Below are positions 25,501 to 35,760 of a DNA stretch of 64,000 nucleotides, one piece after another. Under the pieces are notes generated by a model that did not search any database, was not told the DNA's origin, and was given only the letters and a program-made list of their open reading frames with translations. The stretch comes from Silene latifolia (Eukaryota > Streptophyta > Magnoliopsida > Caryophyllales > Caryophyllaceae). A program made the position numbers and the translations under genes. The DNA is taken from assembly GCF_048544455.1 (NCBI RefSeq), contig NC_133526.1:11052001-11116000 (forward strand). Reading direction: 5' to 3'. Positions within the stretch are counted from its first letter, which is position 1. Every line of letters starts with the position of its first letter.

Positions 25501-25758
25501 CTTCGCTGCACATAAACTCTAATTAGAGTAAGAATGATATTTCATTACTAAATTTTAAATATGATCCATACTCGAAAATGAGGACAATTTAAAAGGGATG
25601 AAGTATTAATCTTGTTTAGGCGTAATTTGAATATGTTATGTACGTTCATTCTTCGTTTATCACCGTGTTCCAGGTTTCCTTCAGTTCGATATGGTGCCTA
25701 TCTAAGCCAGCGTTACAAGGATAGCCATGCTGACCGTAGCTCTTACAAAACTCAGTAG
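13506..25758 (+). CDS. 2-oxoglutarate/Fe(II)-dependent dioxygenase, 323 aa, 11 exons
   Basis: Exons: 13506-13580, 16115-16310, 21268-21366, 21497-21548, 21749-21870, 22312-22412, 22496-22554, 23783-23839, 24071-24116, 25210-25289, 25674-25758. Phases agree at every GT-AG junction (972 nt, no break). The product is a soluble isopenicillin-N-synthase-fold oxygenase that couples 2-oxoglutarate decarboxylation to substrate oxidation. The substrate is not inferable. The N-terminal DIOX_N part has CLDCGFFYVINHG. Fe ligands are H197 and D199 (AHSDFG) and H258 (STLHRV); R267-x-S269 (ERYS) binds 2-oxoglutarate. It most resembles the Arabidopsis At1g35190-type clade (KEGYYIG, NLGDMLERWSNG, VEPGHDCVVECLPTC). 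Exon 6 was placed at the ATTAG acceptor because it restores AQVSDPSKG. Intron 2 (about 5 kb) is full of nested transposons, yet its splice sites are intact. A candidate AATAAA lies at 25975. Confidence 0.93.
14586..14774 (-). mobile_element. tRNA-derived SINE with poly(A) tail
   Basis: On the minus strand it starts at 14774 (ACCAATCGTTGGTTGGCACA), has a B-box-like GGATCGATCCC, and ends in an A run (T run at 14586-14601 on the plus strand). It is flanked by 15-bp direct repeats, ACAAAATGAAAAGTC (14571-14585) and ACAAGATGAAAAGTC (14775-14789), 14 of 15 identical. It lies in intron 1 of the dioxygenase gene. Confidence 0.77.
15604..15823. mobile_element. Stowaway (Tc1/mariner) MITE
   Basis: The ends CTCCCTCCGTTTTTTATATA and its inverse (TATATAAAAAAAACAGAGGGAG) face each other over 220 bp. 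TA is on the left; the right dinucleotide has diverged to AA. Located in dioxygenase intron 1. Confidence 0.7.
16517..17202. mobile_element. solo-LTR-like unit (LTR-A), fossil LTR retrotransposon
   Basis: Starts TGTTGGAATTTT and ends ATTCCAACA, a perfect 9-bp terminal inversion typical of LTRs, with a TATA-like CCTATTTATAGG inside. It directly abuts a second, unrelated LTR at 17203. The 5-bp GATAC before it (16512-16516) is matched only after the second element (19524-19528). A 354-bp hAT-like element is inserted at 16551. It has no internal coding part. Confidence 0.6.
16551..16904. mobile_element. GGTCCGG motif-tiled hAT-like non-autonomous element
   Basis: Ends TAGGGGTG and CACCCCTA. It is flanked by a perfect 8-bp duplication TGTGAGCC (16543-16550 and 16905-16912), the hAT TSD length. 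The body is two arrays of overlapping GGTCCGG/CCGGACC words around a short AT-rich core (about 16700-16735). No ORF is supported; the two overlapping translations are products of the repeat. Confidence 0.85.
17203..19523 (+). mobile_element. Ty1/Copia retrotransposon, fossil, internally reduced
   Basis: LTRs at 17203-17659 and 19060-19523 (TGTTGAAG to CACCAACA) are nearly identical, suggesting a fairly young insertion. The primer-binding site after the left LTR reads TGGTATCAGAGC (initiator-Met tRNA type). A purine-rich AAGGAGGAG tract precedes the right LTR. Parts: a gag region (UBN2-type, about 17705-18400) and a short piece of Copia reverse transcriptase (about 18730-18930). Protease, integrase and most of RT/RNase H are absent, so it is broken and non-autonomous. 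The LTRs are rich in the word CTAGA. Confidence 0.92.
19529..20916 (-). mobile_element. RTE-clade LINE, 5'-truncated, with RT domain
   Basis: The minus-strand RT frame is open from 20921 to 20145 (257 codons) and shows FIDLEKAYDRVPREVLWWAL, GVHQGSALSPFLFAIVMDEL, the catalytic FADDIVLIDE and FRYLGSIIQKDGE, as in plant RTE LINEs. Downstream pieces (KMSVAEMRMLRWMCGHTRQD) lie in another frame near 20125-19980, so the coding region is broken. The 3' end has the RTE signature (GACCCCAAATCATTTTGGGA) and a (GTT)n tail at 19529-19537. A perfect 16-bp duplication AGCATGAATGATGATA lies at 20917-20932 and at 16500-16515. The second copy is displaced by the LTR elements inserted in the tail. A 33-bp segment is repeated at 19743 and 19797. 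Confidence 0.88.
23247..23345 (-). mobile_element. short 3' fragment of an RTE-type LINE or derived SINE
   Basis: Shares with 19540-19640 the order ATCTGAGCCTTATTCCC, AAATGATTTAAGGGTCGGCTGACATGA, and a later GTGAACG...GCACAC block. It sits inside an older MITE-like structure (about 23063-23490) in dioxygenase intron 7. Confidence 0.6.
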
Positions 25759-26483
25759 AGGTGATTGATCGTGGAACTTGGACTATGATTCAAATGCTCT
25801 TTCTGTAAATCAGTCATGAAGCCTTGTGGACCTTTGGAATCAAAGCGAGGATCTGCAGACTGCTGACTGTGGCTGCAATGGTGGATCGGTGATCACCGCA
25901 CTCACGGGGCTTGGTTCACTGATGTAGCTTAGACGGAGAATTGGGGCCAACAAATCAAGTGATCTTGGTTCGTAAATAAATGACGTGTACATGATGGATA
26001 TTTTAAAATATCAGTGCTACTTTTTAATCCCCCAGTTTCACGTCGGACGGTCAGTGTCTCAGTTATTTTAGCATTGTAATCAGTGTAATAAGGCATGTGT
26101 AGAATTCAGAAGAAGAGTTCACTGCTTTATTTCAACTCTATTACCTTTATCGACTCCTCTTCGACAATCATAAAACTCTATGAAGCACTCTCCAAAAAAT
26201 ACTTTGGCTCCTCGGTTAATCGGGTCGGGTCACTTTTGCCAGGTCTAGGCTTGGCCAAAAGAAGCTCCTAACTCAAAAGTTTAACGGACAGAAGCCAAGA
26301 CTGAATAGGGGTTACACAAGGCCAAACAGAAAATAACAGCGGCATGGAAAGGGGCTGCCTATAAACGCAAAAACTCGATTAAAAACATTTTCTCATTTGA
26401 CACATATGGCCTAAGATTTTTGCCTTGCTTCCCTGAGATCTACCTCGAGAAACTGGCTGTTTAAGCAAACCAAGGTCAATAAA
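25759..26483. other. convergent 3' region between the dioxygenase and FYV7-like genes
   Basis: Both flanking genes end here. AATAAA at 25975-25980, about 217 bp past the dioxygenase stop, is a plausible polyadenylation signal. No other feature recognised. Confidence 0.5.
25975..25980 (+). terminator. candidate polyadenylation signal AATAAA for the dioxygenase gene
   Basis: Canonical AATAAA about 217 bp after the stop codon, within the range of plant 3' UTRs. Plant signals are loose, so this is only a candidate. Confidence 0.4.
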
Positions 26484-29400
26484 CTACTTTGAGCCTTGTA
26501 AAGTCTCCAAAATATGCTCTATTCTGTATTTCATGACAGGCTGCCCTTTCCGTGTCCTTTTATACATCTTTTCTTTCAGCTCTTTTCTCCGTGCTTCAGC
26601 CTTTTCTTTCTCTTCTTTTTTTGCTTTGATCATGGCTTCTCGTTCCATCCTTGCTTTCTCTTTTTCCTCGCGCTTCTTTTCATACAACCCTTCCAAACTG
26701 TTTGATCCCTTTACGTTTTTCGTTTTCTTCTGATGAGTATAACCAGCATCACCAGAACTATTCTCCTGCACATGCAATCACCGTTCTCAGATGGAACATG
26801 ATAGACTATTCGGAACTGACTAGACAGATAGGCAGAGGGCATACCTCAGTAGGTTGGATGGATGAAGATGGACCTGATTGTTGAGTTTCTTGCTTAACCA
26901 TCTTTCTGTACTTGCTTACGAATTTAGCATTCTTGTAAAATTCCCTTTTCCTCTCTACACAGAGTACAAAAACACGTCACTAAACACCATAACCAAGCAT
27001 AAGTGAAGCACCAAAACTTATCAGAAGATCTTATCAATGTATGAGATTGAGATTGATCAATCATCCATACAATTAAATAACAATACACAAAACTTTGGTT
27101 TGGTGCGACATGTGAGGTTGTCTCAAACAAGACAGGCTGAAGCAAAGTTAAATGTTATACTCCGTAATATTCACAATAGTATATAACGTATAACAGCAAA
27201 ACAGAGCCAATTTTGCCACGCTGCACCCTACCAAGTTTGCCAGAACATACCCTTGACTGTCAGCACAAGGATACCTAAACATATACTCACCTCCTATCAG
27301 AATTTCTGTCAATAAAGACTGATCTCACTCGACAGAGAACCAACCACTCCATTCATCTAACTAAGGTGAGGTCTTGGCATCTCTTGCGAACACAAAAAGA
27401 CCAGGTGCGCTAACTAAAGCAAGAACATGAGAGTACGCAAGAACAGACAAGAAAAGCTTTCATTGCCACAATTACTGATAAATTATCCACTCACTGATAA
27501 ACGTTGCAGCTTCTTACTACAATTTAACAATTGAATCCCAACGCAGTCCTATCCATCCTAGATCACAGATTTTGAATAATCAAAACATCAATGGCAGTTC
27601 TTATCTTAAGATTCCAACTGGGGTAACGGAAACATATCAAAGATCCTCAAACCTATTTTGTTCATACTCAGCTATAAGTGTCGAACATAGATATTTCATA
27701 GTAAATTCAAATATTTTGTTCAACTGAAGTGTCACGCCTAAACGGATACAGAAGGGAAAAAGGGGAGTCAGAATAACATACCCTCAAGTCCTTAACCTAG
27801 TACCAAGGCGCTTCTTGGGTAGTTATATATCTAAATAAGTCTTGGCAAAAAAAATAGTTACAGTATGGATCTAATGAAGTGATGAACAAACACACCATAA
27901 CATCATAAGCATAACTCAAACATCACCTTCACTTCCGATTCCTCGTCACTTAAATTTTTCGTTTAATTCTTCCCTTTTTTTTTTTGAGATTTGAAATTTG
28001 GACAATTTTCACGTTTTCACCTTACATTCTCCCTTTTGATGCCTCTTCTTCACGTGTACAAACATCTTTTGCAAATACGCTAGTTTACAGATATGAAGAT
28101 ATTGATGAGTTACTGAGCAATAATTTAAATATCATATTACTTGGCCTAACTATCAGTGATTTTCTATGGAAGTTACACCTTGACGTCCTTGAGAAATAAG
28201 TTAAGGGCAGTCTCAAAAATCTTTATGGAAAGTCATGACTCATATCTTCAAACGTAAAAGCCACATTTTTATATCATATTCCCATCTCTACATTCTCTCA
28301 CTGTCTAAAATGGGTAAGCAAAACAGCAATATCTAGTTAACTCCATCATTACCAACAACATTTCCTCAGTGCCTCACAAATTGCAAGGTAAGGAGGGGTT
28401 GGATGTACATCATTGCCATATGCAATAAATAAGACAATGAAATGCTTATACTTTAATGTGACCAACCATCGATTGTTTCTCCATACAGTAAGATGTTAGG
28501 TCACTATCCTAAAATACCATGAGCATACCAAGGAAATTTTGAATTGAATCACAAAAATTGCATAATCTACGGTCTACCCTTCAGGCCTTCATTTATATGT
28601 AGCAAACAAGTATCCAATAACACTAGAAACTAGGGTGCGAGAATGCCGCCACTACCTAACAAAACGGTGTTATGAAACAGAATTCCAAGTTGTCATCAAT
28701 TCATCATGTTATTTATGTTACAAATAAAGCTCATAATTTCAGCCGCGACAACTACTATGTAACTGGCATTTGCGTTGCCACACAACTCCTCTCACAATGC
28801 TCCATGCTATATCAACTGCACCTAAAGTAATTCTTATTTATAGCATATACCAGCAGTGGACTACTCCCTCCGTCCCGGTCATTTGTTGTCCTATTCCATT
28901 TTGGGGTGTCTCTGTCAATTGTCAATTGTTGTCCTTTCCATTTGAGGATTGCATTTGATGAACAATTTGATCCTTTCCACTCAATTTGGTCCACCTGTCA
29001 TCTAATAATTGGCCCCACCTCTTTCCTTGATCTTTGTGCCAAAACCAAAGGACAACAATTGACCGGGATGGAGGGAGTACAACTTAGGGCTCGCTTGGAT
29101 CGAAGCTAATTGCTACAGAGCTAATGAAGCTCAAAACGATTAGTGTGAATGAAGAATGAAGGGATGCTTAGGGTAATGCATTGCACTCAGGAGGAGTTTG
29201 GGTAACTAATAACCGCGACGGAATAGTTATCAGCCTATCCACTACCAATACCATCACTACCTCCTAATTACTCCTTCTATCCCGGTCATTTGTTGTCCCA
29301 TACAATTTTGTGTGTCTCAGTCAATTGTTGTTCTTTCTATTTTAAGAATGAATTTGATGAGCAATTTGATCAATCACACCCAATTTGTTCCAGTTGTCAT

Positions 29401-29815
29401 TTAGTAATTGGCCCCCTCCTCTTTCCCAACAATTGACCGGGACAAAGGGAGTAATTATCCTCGTGTTTCGCCTCGATTACTCCTGAGACATTTACCCCCC
29501 AACGATCCAGCACAATACATGAAACTCAAAATACACATATCCACCATTTTCAAGGCTTCTAAAATACTCATTAATTACCCCAATTCAAATTTTCATATAT
29601 AACAACAATTGAATTGAAGAAACAAATAAAAAAGAAGAGGAAAAAGAGAACAAACTCAAAAGAGCAGGATTAAAGGCGTTGTTCTTGGATTTAGCATTAG
29701 CAAAAGCTTCAAGAGAGAGACCGCCTTTTCCGCCACCTAATCGCTGCACGTTCTTCTTCATCGTCGTCTTCCATCGATTTCCTCCTTCATTATTTCTGTC
29801 GTTTCGAGATTTCAT
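26484..29815 (-). CDS. FYV7-type rRNA-processing protein, 183 aa, three exons
   Basis: Exons on the minus strand: 29815-29656, 26954-26845, 26765-26484, joined in phase (A|AG, then phase 0), total 552 nt. The protein is small, basic and Lys/Glu-rich. It has KNVQRLGGGKGGLSLEAFANAKSK near the N-terminus, KREFYKNAKFVSKYRK at the exon 1/2 join, a charged coiled coil (YEKKREEKEKARMEREAM) and the C-terminal signature RTRKGQPVMKYRIEHILETLQ typical of the FYV7/CCDC59 family. These are nucleolar factors in 18S rRNA/small-subunit maturation. The first ATG (29815) was chosen; a second in-frame ATG at 29761 would give 165 aa. The first donor is GTTTGT, weaker than usual. Intron 1 (2.7 kb) holds two Stowaway MITEs and an Au-like fragment. 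A telo-box lies just upstream of the start. Confidence 0.86.
28347..28425 (-). mobile_element. Au-like SINE 3' fragment
   Basis: Contains ACATTTCCTCAGTGCCTCAC, AAATTGCAAGGTAAGGAGGG and GGATGTACATCATTGCC in the same order as the Au-like copy at 3941-4060, with greater divergence. Confidence 0.5.
28864..29077. mobile_element. Stowaway MITE, CCGGTCAATTGTTGTCC family
   Basis: The inverted ends CTCCCTCCGTCCCGGTCA and TGACCGGGATGGAGGGAG are flanked by TA on both sides; about 214 bp, non-coding. A second member lies 194 bp further on. Confidence 0.85.
29271..29451. mobile_element. Stowaway MITE, same family as 28864-29077
   Basis: Ends CTCCTTCTATCCCGGTCA and TTGACCGGGACAAAGGGAG, flanked by TA on both sides. 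Internal words (TTTGTTGTCC, GGCCCC...CTCTTTCC) are shared with the neighbouring copy. Confidence 0.8.
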
Positions 29816-29872
29816 TGCCGATTTATTTTTGATTCAACGCTTATTTTCCTCAACACCACACTTAACCACTAT

Positions 29873-29881
29873 AAACCCTAA
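29873..29881 (+). promoter_or_regulatory. telo-box (AAACCCTAA) upstream of the FYV7-like gene
   Basis: AAACCCTAA lies 58 bp upstream of the ATG at 29815. Telo-boxes are an established promoter motif of plant ribosomal-protein and ribosome-biogenesis genes, matching the inferred function of the product. Whether it lies in the promoter or 5' UTR cannot be told without a mapped transcript start. Confidence 0.55.
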
Positions 29882-29940
29882 CTTTTCATTCTATTCTATC
29901 TTTTCTTTTTCTATTTTTCACTCAACTTTTCTCCAAAGTC

Positions 29941-30174
29941 CAAACCTAACAAAACTAACCTGGCCCGAATAACCAACCCGCACCCAAATATGACCCAAGA
30001 CTCGACTTAACCTGACTCTATTTAACCTGACCCGAATAATTATTGTCAGTATGTTATCACCAAATAACTTGATAAAAACCAACCTGAATCGTAAATGACC
30101 CGATCCGACCAACCTAGATTCTTTCAAATCCGAGTAACTCGAACCCGATCCAATTGAGCCATTTACCGAGTCTA
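29941..30174. mobile_element. degenerate TCGGGTC motif-tiled hAT-like element, inverted
   Basis: Contains repeated GACCCGA/AACCTGA words and ends GAGCCATTTACCGAGTCTA, the inverse of the TAGACCTGGCAAACGGGTC type of start seen at 62933. The other end, AAACCTAACAAAACTAACC, resembles the family's other terminus. No target duplication found. Confidence 0.5.
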
Positions 30175-30593
30175 CTTTTCTTTATCTATTGTCTATGTCC
30201 TACCAAATTGGATCGATTGAATCAAATTCCAAATAAAATTAAGTCCTGTATGACAACCAAACGACGCCTTAGGGATTATTAGATTACTTTAATGAATTGG
30301 CTAACGGTGGACGCATCTGTTAATTTTACAGTTCTTGCTGCCTTGCACAACATAGATTTTTATCAATTTAAATTTGGCCTAGTTTAGATATTTTTTTTTA
30401 TCTAGATATGGCGGCGTATGATTTATAAAATAGTCTTGACAATTGTTGTCTTTCATTGAAAGGTTCCAAATGCTATCATTTGAAATTAAATTGCGTGAGC
30501 AAAAGCTCTATCCATTTAGTCACGACATATTTTATGATAGAATAAAAATTATCGTGATATTTATCTAATGTTGAGAATGAAAATGGTGCTTTA

Positions 30594-30903
30594 GAACAAC
30601 TCCAATGGGCATCTAAAATTCGATGTAGCTCGATTTACCACATCAGTTTTTCAAGCTACGCTGTTTTTCGGCTACGTACCGCTCCAATGACGGACTAAGA
30701 CATCTTATAGCTTGTATGGATCCACATTCTTATTTTCAACTAATGAGATAATTTAACTTTTTTTTAAAGCAAGCCATGTAGCTTGACAAAGCTACAATGC
30801 ATGAAAACTACACATAAATTTTCAATTCCAACGGTAAGCTACATGTAAATAATTTTGCGAATATTGCAAGCAGGTTACTAGAAACAAACCATTGGAGATG
30901 CTC
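30594..30903. mobile_element. Tourist-like (PIF/Harbinger) MITE
   Basis: Ends GAACAACTCCAATGG and CCATTGGAGATGCTC are inverted relatives of the GAGCATCTCCAATGG end common in Tourist MITEs. TTA flanks both sides (30591-30593 and 30904-30906), the PIF/Harbinger target duplication. Confidence 0.7.
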
Positions 30904-32405
30904 TTATACCCAATGCATTAGAGAAGAAATAATTGATGTAATAACTCATGTAAGAATACAACTAACAATAAAAAAGTTTTTTGGAAATAGTACTTGTAGT
31001 GATTTTTTGATCGAGTATATGATTGAGACTTACCCGATAGGCCATAGCTATAATTTGCTCGCCGTTGACCATTAAGTTTGGTCTATTTTAATTTAATTGT
31101 TAAGGTTCGAACTAGTGCGCCATGATTAAGAGTGATAGAGTGATATGTACAATAACTTGAAAAGAAAAAGAAAGTGTAACAAATATTTTGATCGCAAATT
31201 ATTATTATTATTATTTACACTAAACAATTGAGTGCTATTCCAATATTATTGATCTTATTTTGCATTTGTCCACTATATATAATTCGTCTTGGTATTTCGA
31301 AAAATATAGTTTTCACGTATTATAAATAGGGTTATTTCATAGGAATAATTCATCTTATGGGTAATCTGCAATAATTATTTCATCTTATAAATAATTCCAA
31401 TTAAATTCATCCTATACAACGAACCTAAATTTCCATAAAGTCTAAGATAACCGGCTACATGTTCAGAAGGTCAGACTATAAAAAAAATTCTAAAACTAAT
31501 AAAATAATACTAAACTAGTTTATACCATGTGCAATACATGCACGATACTTAAAGTTTAATATTGTTTTATAAAATACTTATATATATATATATATATTAT
31601 ATTATTGGCACCTTTTAATTGTTTACATTATTTCTCATCAATGTATTTTACTTTGATAAATAAAAGATGAAACTGAAAATTTGTTAAGAAAATTCAGTGA
31701 TAAGTTGAAATATATTTAAATAAACGAAAATATTTGTATAGCATAAAGCTAATGAGTTTCAATTTATAATTTTTTTTTCAATTTTTTTGGTCATGAAATT
31801 AATAACAACGTTTAACCGTTTTGTTTTTATACAGAGTATAAGTTATATAATTTGATGAAAAAATTAATTTTAATGAAAATATAATATATGAATTAAATTG
31901 TAATTATTAGTTTCCTTATTCAGTGAATGAACATAATTATCATTAGTTTCCTTTTTTTTTTTTCGAGAATATGCATTTTAGCGGGATAAGATAGAGATCA
32001 CTTATCTTTTAGTAAGTAGGGGATTCTAAAATTAACAAAAAAAACTCTCTTATCTCTTCCCTGTCTCATTTCTCTCGGCTCTCACTTCCTCTGTATCCCA
32101 CCCAACAAACCCCTACCATCACCACCTGTTTCCTCTTTTCCGATCATCGACGAATGCCCTACAACTACACTTCACCGCACTATACAAAAATCGACCACAC
32201 AATACCCACCATACTCCGATCCACTGACGTCGATCCCCATCATCAATCATTATTTCTCCCAATCCCATACAAAAATCGACCACACAATACTCCCCGTAAT
32301 TTTAGGCAATGTCGTCGACGATACGGGAGGGGGTGGTAGAGGTGGTCGGCAATATGGTTGCGGTGAGGTAGGCTTTTGGATGGTGGGATGGGTAAGATGA
32401 GTGTT

Positions 32406-32449
<44 letters not shown>

Positions 32450-32777
32450 AAGGGGTCACATGACAAATTTAAGAGTTAAATAAAGAGGGAGGAAAAGGTT
32501 ACCTGATACAACTGGTAAAAAAATTGAGTGAGTTTGTTATTGGAAGGTATGGTGTGTAGGTTGGATTTAATTGGAATTATCGATAGGATAGAGTAATTAC
32601 TGTTGGGCACACATAAGATAGATTATTGTAATAATAACCCTATGTAAAAAGGGTGGGTTTTGGTTTGGTTTCAAAGTTACAATTCAAACAAGAGTAAAGA
32701 ATAAGCAATAAATTTGTAAGATGAAAATTTATCAAATTTAAGATGAACTTAACTCAATCCCATCGATGAACTTCTAA

Positions 32778-33271
32778 TGGTTTGGATATCCGATCCGAAA
32801 GTTACGTTTGGTTTGGATATCTGATCCGAAATATTTGGTTTTGGTTTGGATATGGATATTAGAATGAAAACATTTGGATATCCGATCTGATCCGAAACTT
32901 TAGTTTTCTAGTATAATTTCGAGGAAATAAAATCTTATTTGATAGAGCAACTTAATTAATATTCAAAATATTAGAGAAATATCTAGTTGGTAATTAAATT
33001 TTATGTCGAGAAACATTGAATAAGAATACTAAAGAAAATCATCATGTAAGACTATGTATATAATCGTGTTTCAAACTTAATTTTAAAGTAAATTTAAAAG
33101 TATGGATATCCGATGGATATCCGCATCCGATCCGATTATTTTGGATACCCGAACATTGGATATCCGACACATTTGGTTTGGATATTGGATATCTAACTTC
33201 AGGATTTTTAATATGGATATCCGATCCGAACTAGCACTTTGGATCAAATACCCGATCCATACTCTGCCCTA
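32778..33271. mobile_element. GATATCC motif-tiled hAT-like element, incomplete
   Basis: The right end CGATCCATACTCTGCCCTA (to 33271) matches the family terminus and the body shows the AT-rich core flanked by GATATCCGATCCG words. The expected TAGGGCAGAGC start is missing, so the left end is lost or unrecognisable. Confidence 0.6.
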
Positions 33272-33645
33272 CCGTAGAGGTATGCCTAGCAAAGTTGGAG
33301 CCACATGACTTAACTTGGTTTGGTTCCACTTGGACCAACAGAGATCATAGGGCAAAACTGGATCTTTTGGGGATGAATATGAGCCGCTGAAGGGGAAGGG
33401 AACTAAGTAGGAAAGCACAGACGCACCATGAAAGCAAGCATGCAATGTATTATTAGCGTAAGTCTTATCTAAAACGGTTTTACAATATCACATATAAAAT
33501 TATATAACAAAAAATCTAAACGCCCTTATTATGAAAATAATAATTGGTGTAAGTTATTTTAGTGAGATTTTTTAGATAAATAATCACTTAATTAGTTTTA
33601 TAATAATAATTATGTAAAACGGTTTTATATAAGAATTATTGCATG

Positions 33646-33817
33646 CAGTGGCGGAGCCCGGATTTGAGGTTAGCAGGGGCGAAAATTTTCAACGTGGGCG
33701 AACAAGTAATGACATAAGACAAACTCGGAAAAAAGCAAAAAATTTAACTAAAATTTGTGAGGTTTTTATTTTACAATGGAGGCGAGCGTCCCTGCTAACC
33801 CCCTAAATCCGCCATTG
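33646..33817. mobile_element. hAT-type MITE, CAGTGGCGGAG family
   Basis: Starts CAGTGGCGGAGCCCGGATTTG and ends CCTAAATCCGCCATTG. Internal AAAAGCAAAAAATTTAACTAAA resembles the copy at 50151. The 8-bp flanks (ATTGCATG, GTTGAGTG) agree only at 5 of 8 positions. Confidence 0.5.
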
Positions 33818-34435
33818 GTTGAGTGTATTGTGAATGGAAGAACCTGAGGGCTGAGGATGGATGCACTTTGCTTTGCATATTACGGGCTTCACATGCATGG
33901 TTTGTGATCCCAAGAGATATAAAGCCAAAGTTAGCTCTAATTTTGTACCTCTTTATACCTTTCTCACTGCCTAAATAGCTACGACTACTTAGTGTCGTCA
34001 TCTTCTTATTCTTTTGGTGTAAATAATAGCCAATTTGATTACTTTAACATTCTTAGTTGTTGAATGGTGGTTTAGCTATGGAAATGTGGCCGCCAATTAG
34101 GGCAGAGTACAGATCGGGTATTTGATCCAAAGTGCTAGTTCGGATCGGATATCTATACTAGAAATCCTGAAGTTAGATATCCAATATCCAAACCAAATGT
34201 CTCGGATATCCAATGTTCGGGTATCCAAAATAATCGGATCGGATGCGGATATCCATCGGATATCCATACTTTTGAATTTACTTTAAAATTAAGTTTGAAA
34301 CACGATTATATTCATAGTTTTACATGATATTTTCTTTCGTATTCTTATTCCAATGTTCTCGCTATAAAATTTAAGTATCACTTAGATATTTCTCTAATAT
34401 TTTAAACATTAATTAAGTTGTTGTATCAAATAAAA

Positions 34436-35119
34436 CTAGTTTTAAACCCGTGCAAAATTGCACGGGTATGTATTTGGGCCAGAATTAATGTTTTTTGATG
34501 TATATTTGTTTTTGCATTTCTATTGTACCTATCATTGTCACCTACCAATTTCGGTGTGCGCGGCTGATAGTTCAGATGTCGAGTTTTATATCCCAAGTAC
34601 ATATGCCGTTATTATTGTTTTTTGAAAAAAAAAAAAATTGTTCCCTGTACTTTTAGAAAATTATGTTATGATTTTGTGGTACAATAATATTAACAAAAAT
34701 ACATGTAATTCATTTTTATAATTCATTTCCGTTGTATGTTCGAAGCCCGTATATAACTGTAATTCCTGAATGAAATTATGTAATTTTATTGTGTAATTTG
34801 GTTTTAAAAATTATGTAATTTAATCACATTTACTCGCATTTGTAATTAATTCTGCGTAAATGTTATGCATTTTCTTTACACGGAATGTATAAAATTTTAT
34901 CATAATATTAATTCGAAGAAGTATTCCATAAGATGATTTTATATAATTTGTTGCGAGACGGAATTTATTGCATGTTTGAAAAGACGGATATCTTAATAAT
35001 TAAATACGTTGCACACTCATGGGTCCCACCATAACCTGGATTTTCCAAAAAAAAAAAATGCATTTATTACGTGGCGCGCTGTACAATGAGTATTGTCTTC
35101 TGAATTTATATAGATAAGA
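34436..35119 (-). mobile_element. non-autonomous Helitron, 684 bp
   Basis: Read on the minus strand it begins TCTTATCTATATAAATTC and ends with a hairpin (CCCGTGCAATTTTGCACGGG) followed by TTTAAAACTAG. It sits between A and T of an AAAA/TTTT site. These are the Helitron hallmarks: 5'-TC, a 3' hairpin about 10 bp before CTRR, A-T target, no duplication. The empty site can be read in the sister copy at 35400-35430. No helicase ORF. Confidence 0.75.
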
Positions 35120-35206
35120 TTTTATTTTCTCGAAATTATACTAGAAAACAATAGTTTCGGATCAGATCGGATATCCAAATGTTTTAATTTTAATATCCAT
35201 ATCCAA

Positions 35207-35760
35207 TAGGGCAGAGCAAAAAATCCGATTATCCAAACTGATCCGATATCCGATCCGAATCTGATCCGAATGTTTGGATATCTGATCCGAAAGTTAAGTT
35301 TGGTTTGGATATCTGATCCGAAATCTTTGGTTTTGGTTTGGATATGGATATTAGAATTAAAACATTTGGATATCCGATCCGATCCGAAACTATAGTTTTC
35401 TAGTATAATTTCGAGAAAATAAAATTTTATTTGATACAACTTAATTAATGTTTAAAATATTAGAGAAATATCTAGGTGGTACTTAAATTTTATGTCGAGA
35501 ACATTGGAATAAGAATACTAAAGAAAATCATCATGTAAGACTATGAATATAATCGTGTTTCAAACTTAATTTTAAAGTAAATTCTAAAGTATGGATATCC
35601 AATGGATATCCGCATCCGATCCGATTATTTTGGATACCCGAACATTGGATATCCGAAACATTTGGTTTGGATATTGGATATCTAACTTCAAGATTTTTAA
35701 TATGGATATCCGATCCAAACTAGCACTTTAGATCAAATACCCGATCCGTACTCTACCCTA
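35207..35760. mobile_element. GATATCC motif-tiled hAT-like element (inner copy), 554 bp
   Basis: Starts TAGGGCAGAGCAAAAAATCC and ends CCGTACTCTACCCTA. A perfect 8-bp duplication ATATCCAA (35199-35206 and 35761-35768) shows it inserted into the older copy of the same family. Non-coding. Confidence 0.87.

Noticed and set aside
26514-26884. Plus-strand frames opposite the FYV7-like last exon
   Set aside because: Phe/Ser-rich antisense shadows of a Lys/Glu-rich exon.
32154-32339. 61-codon frame MPYNYTSPHYTKI...
   Set aside because: Low-complexity Thr/His/Pro-rich frame with no family, no splice context and a long A run just downstream.
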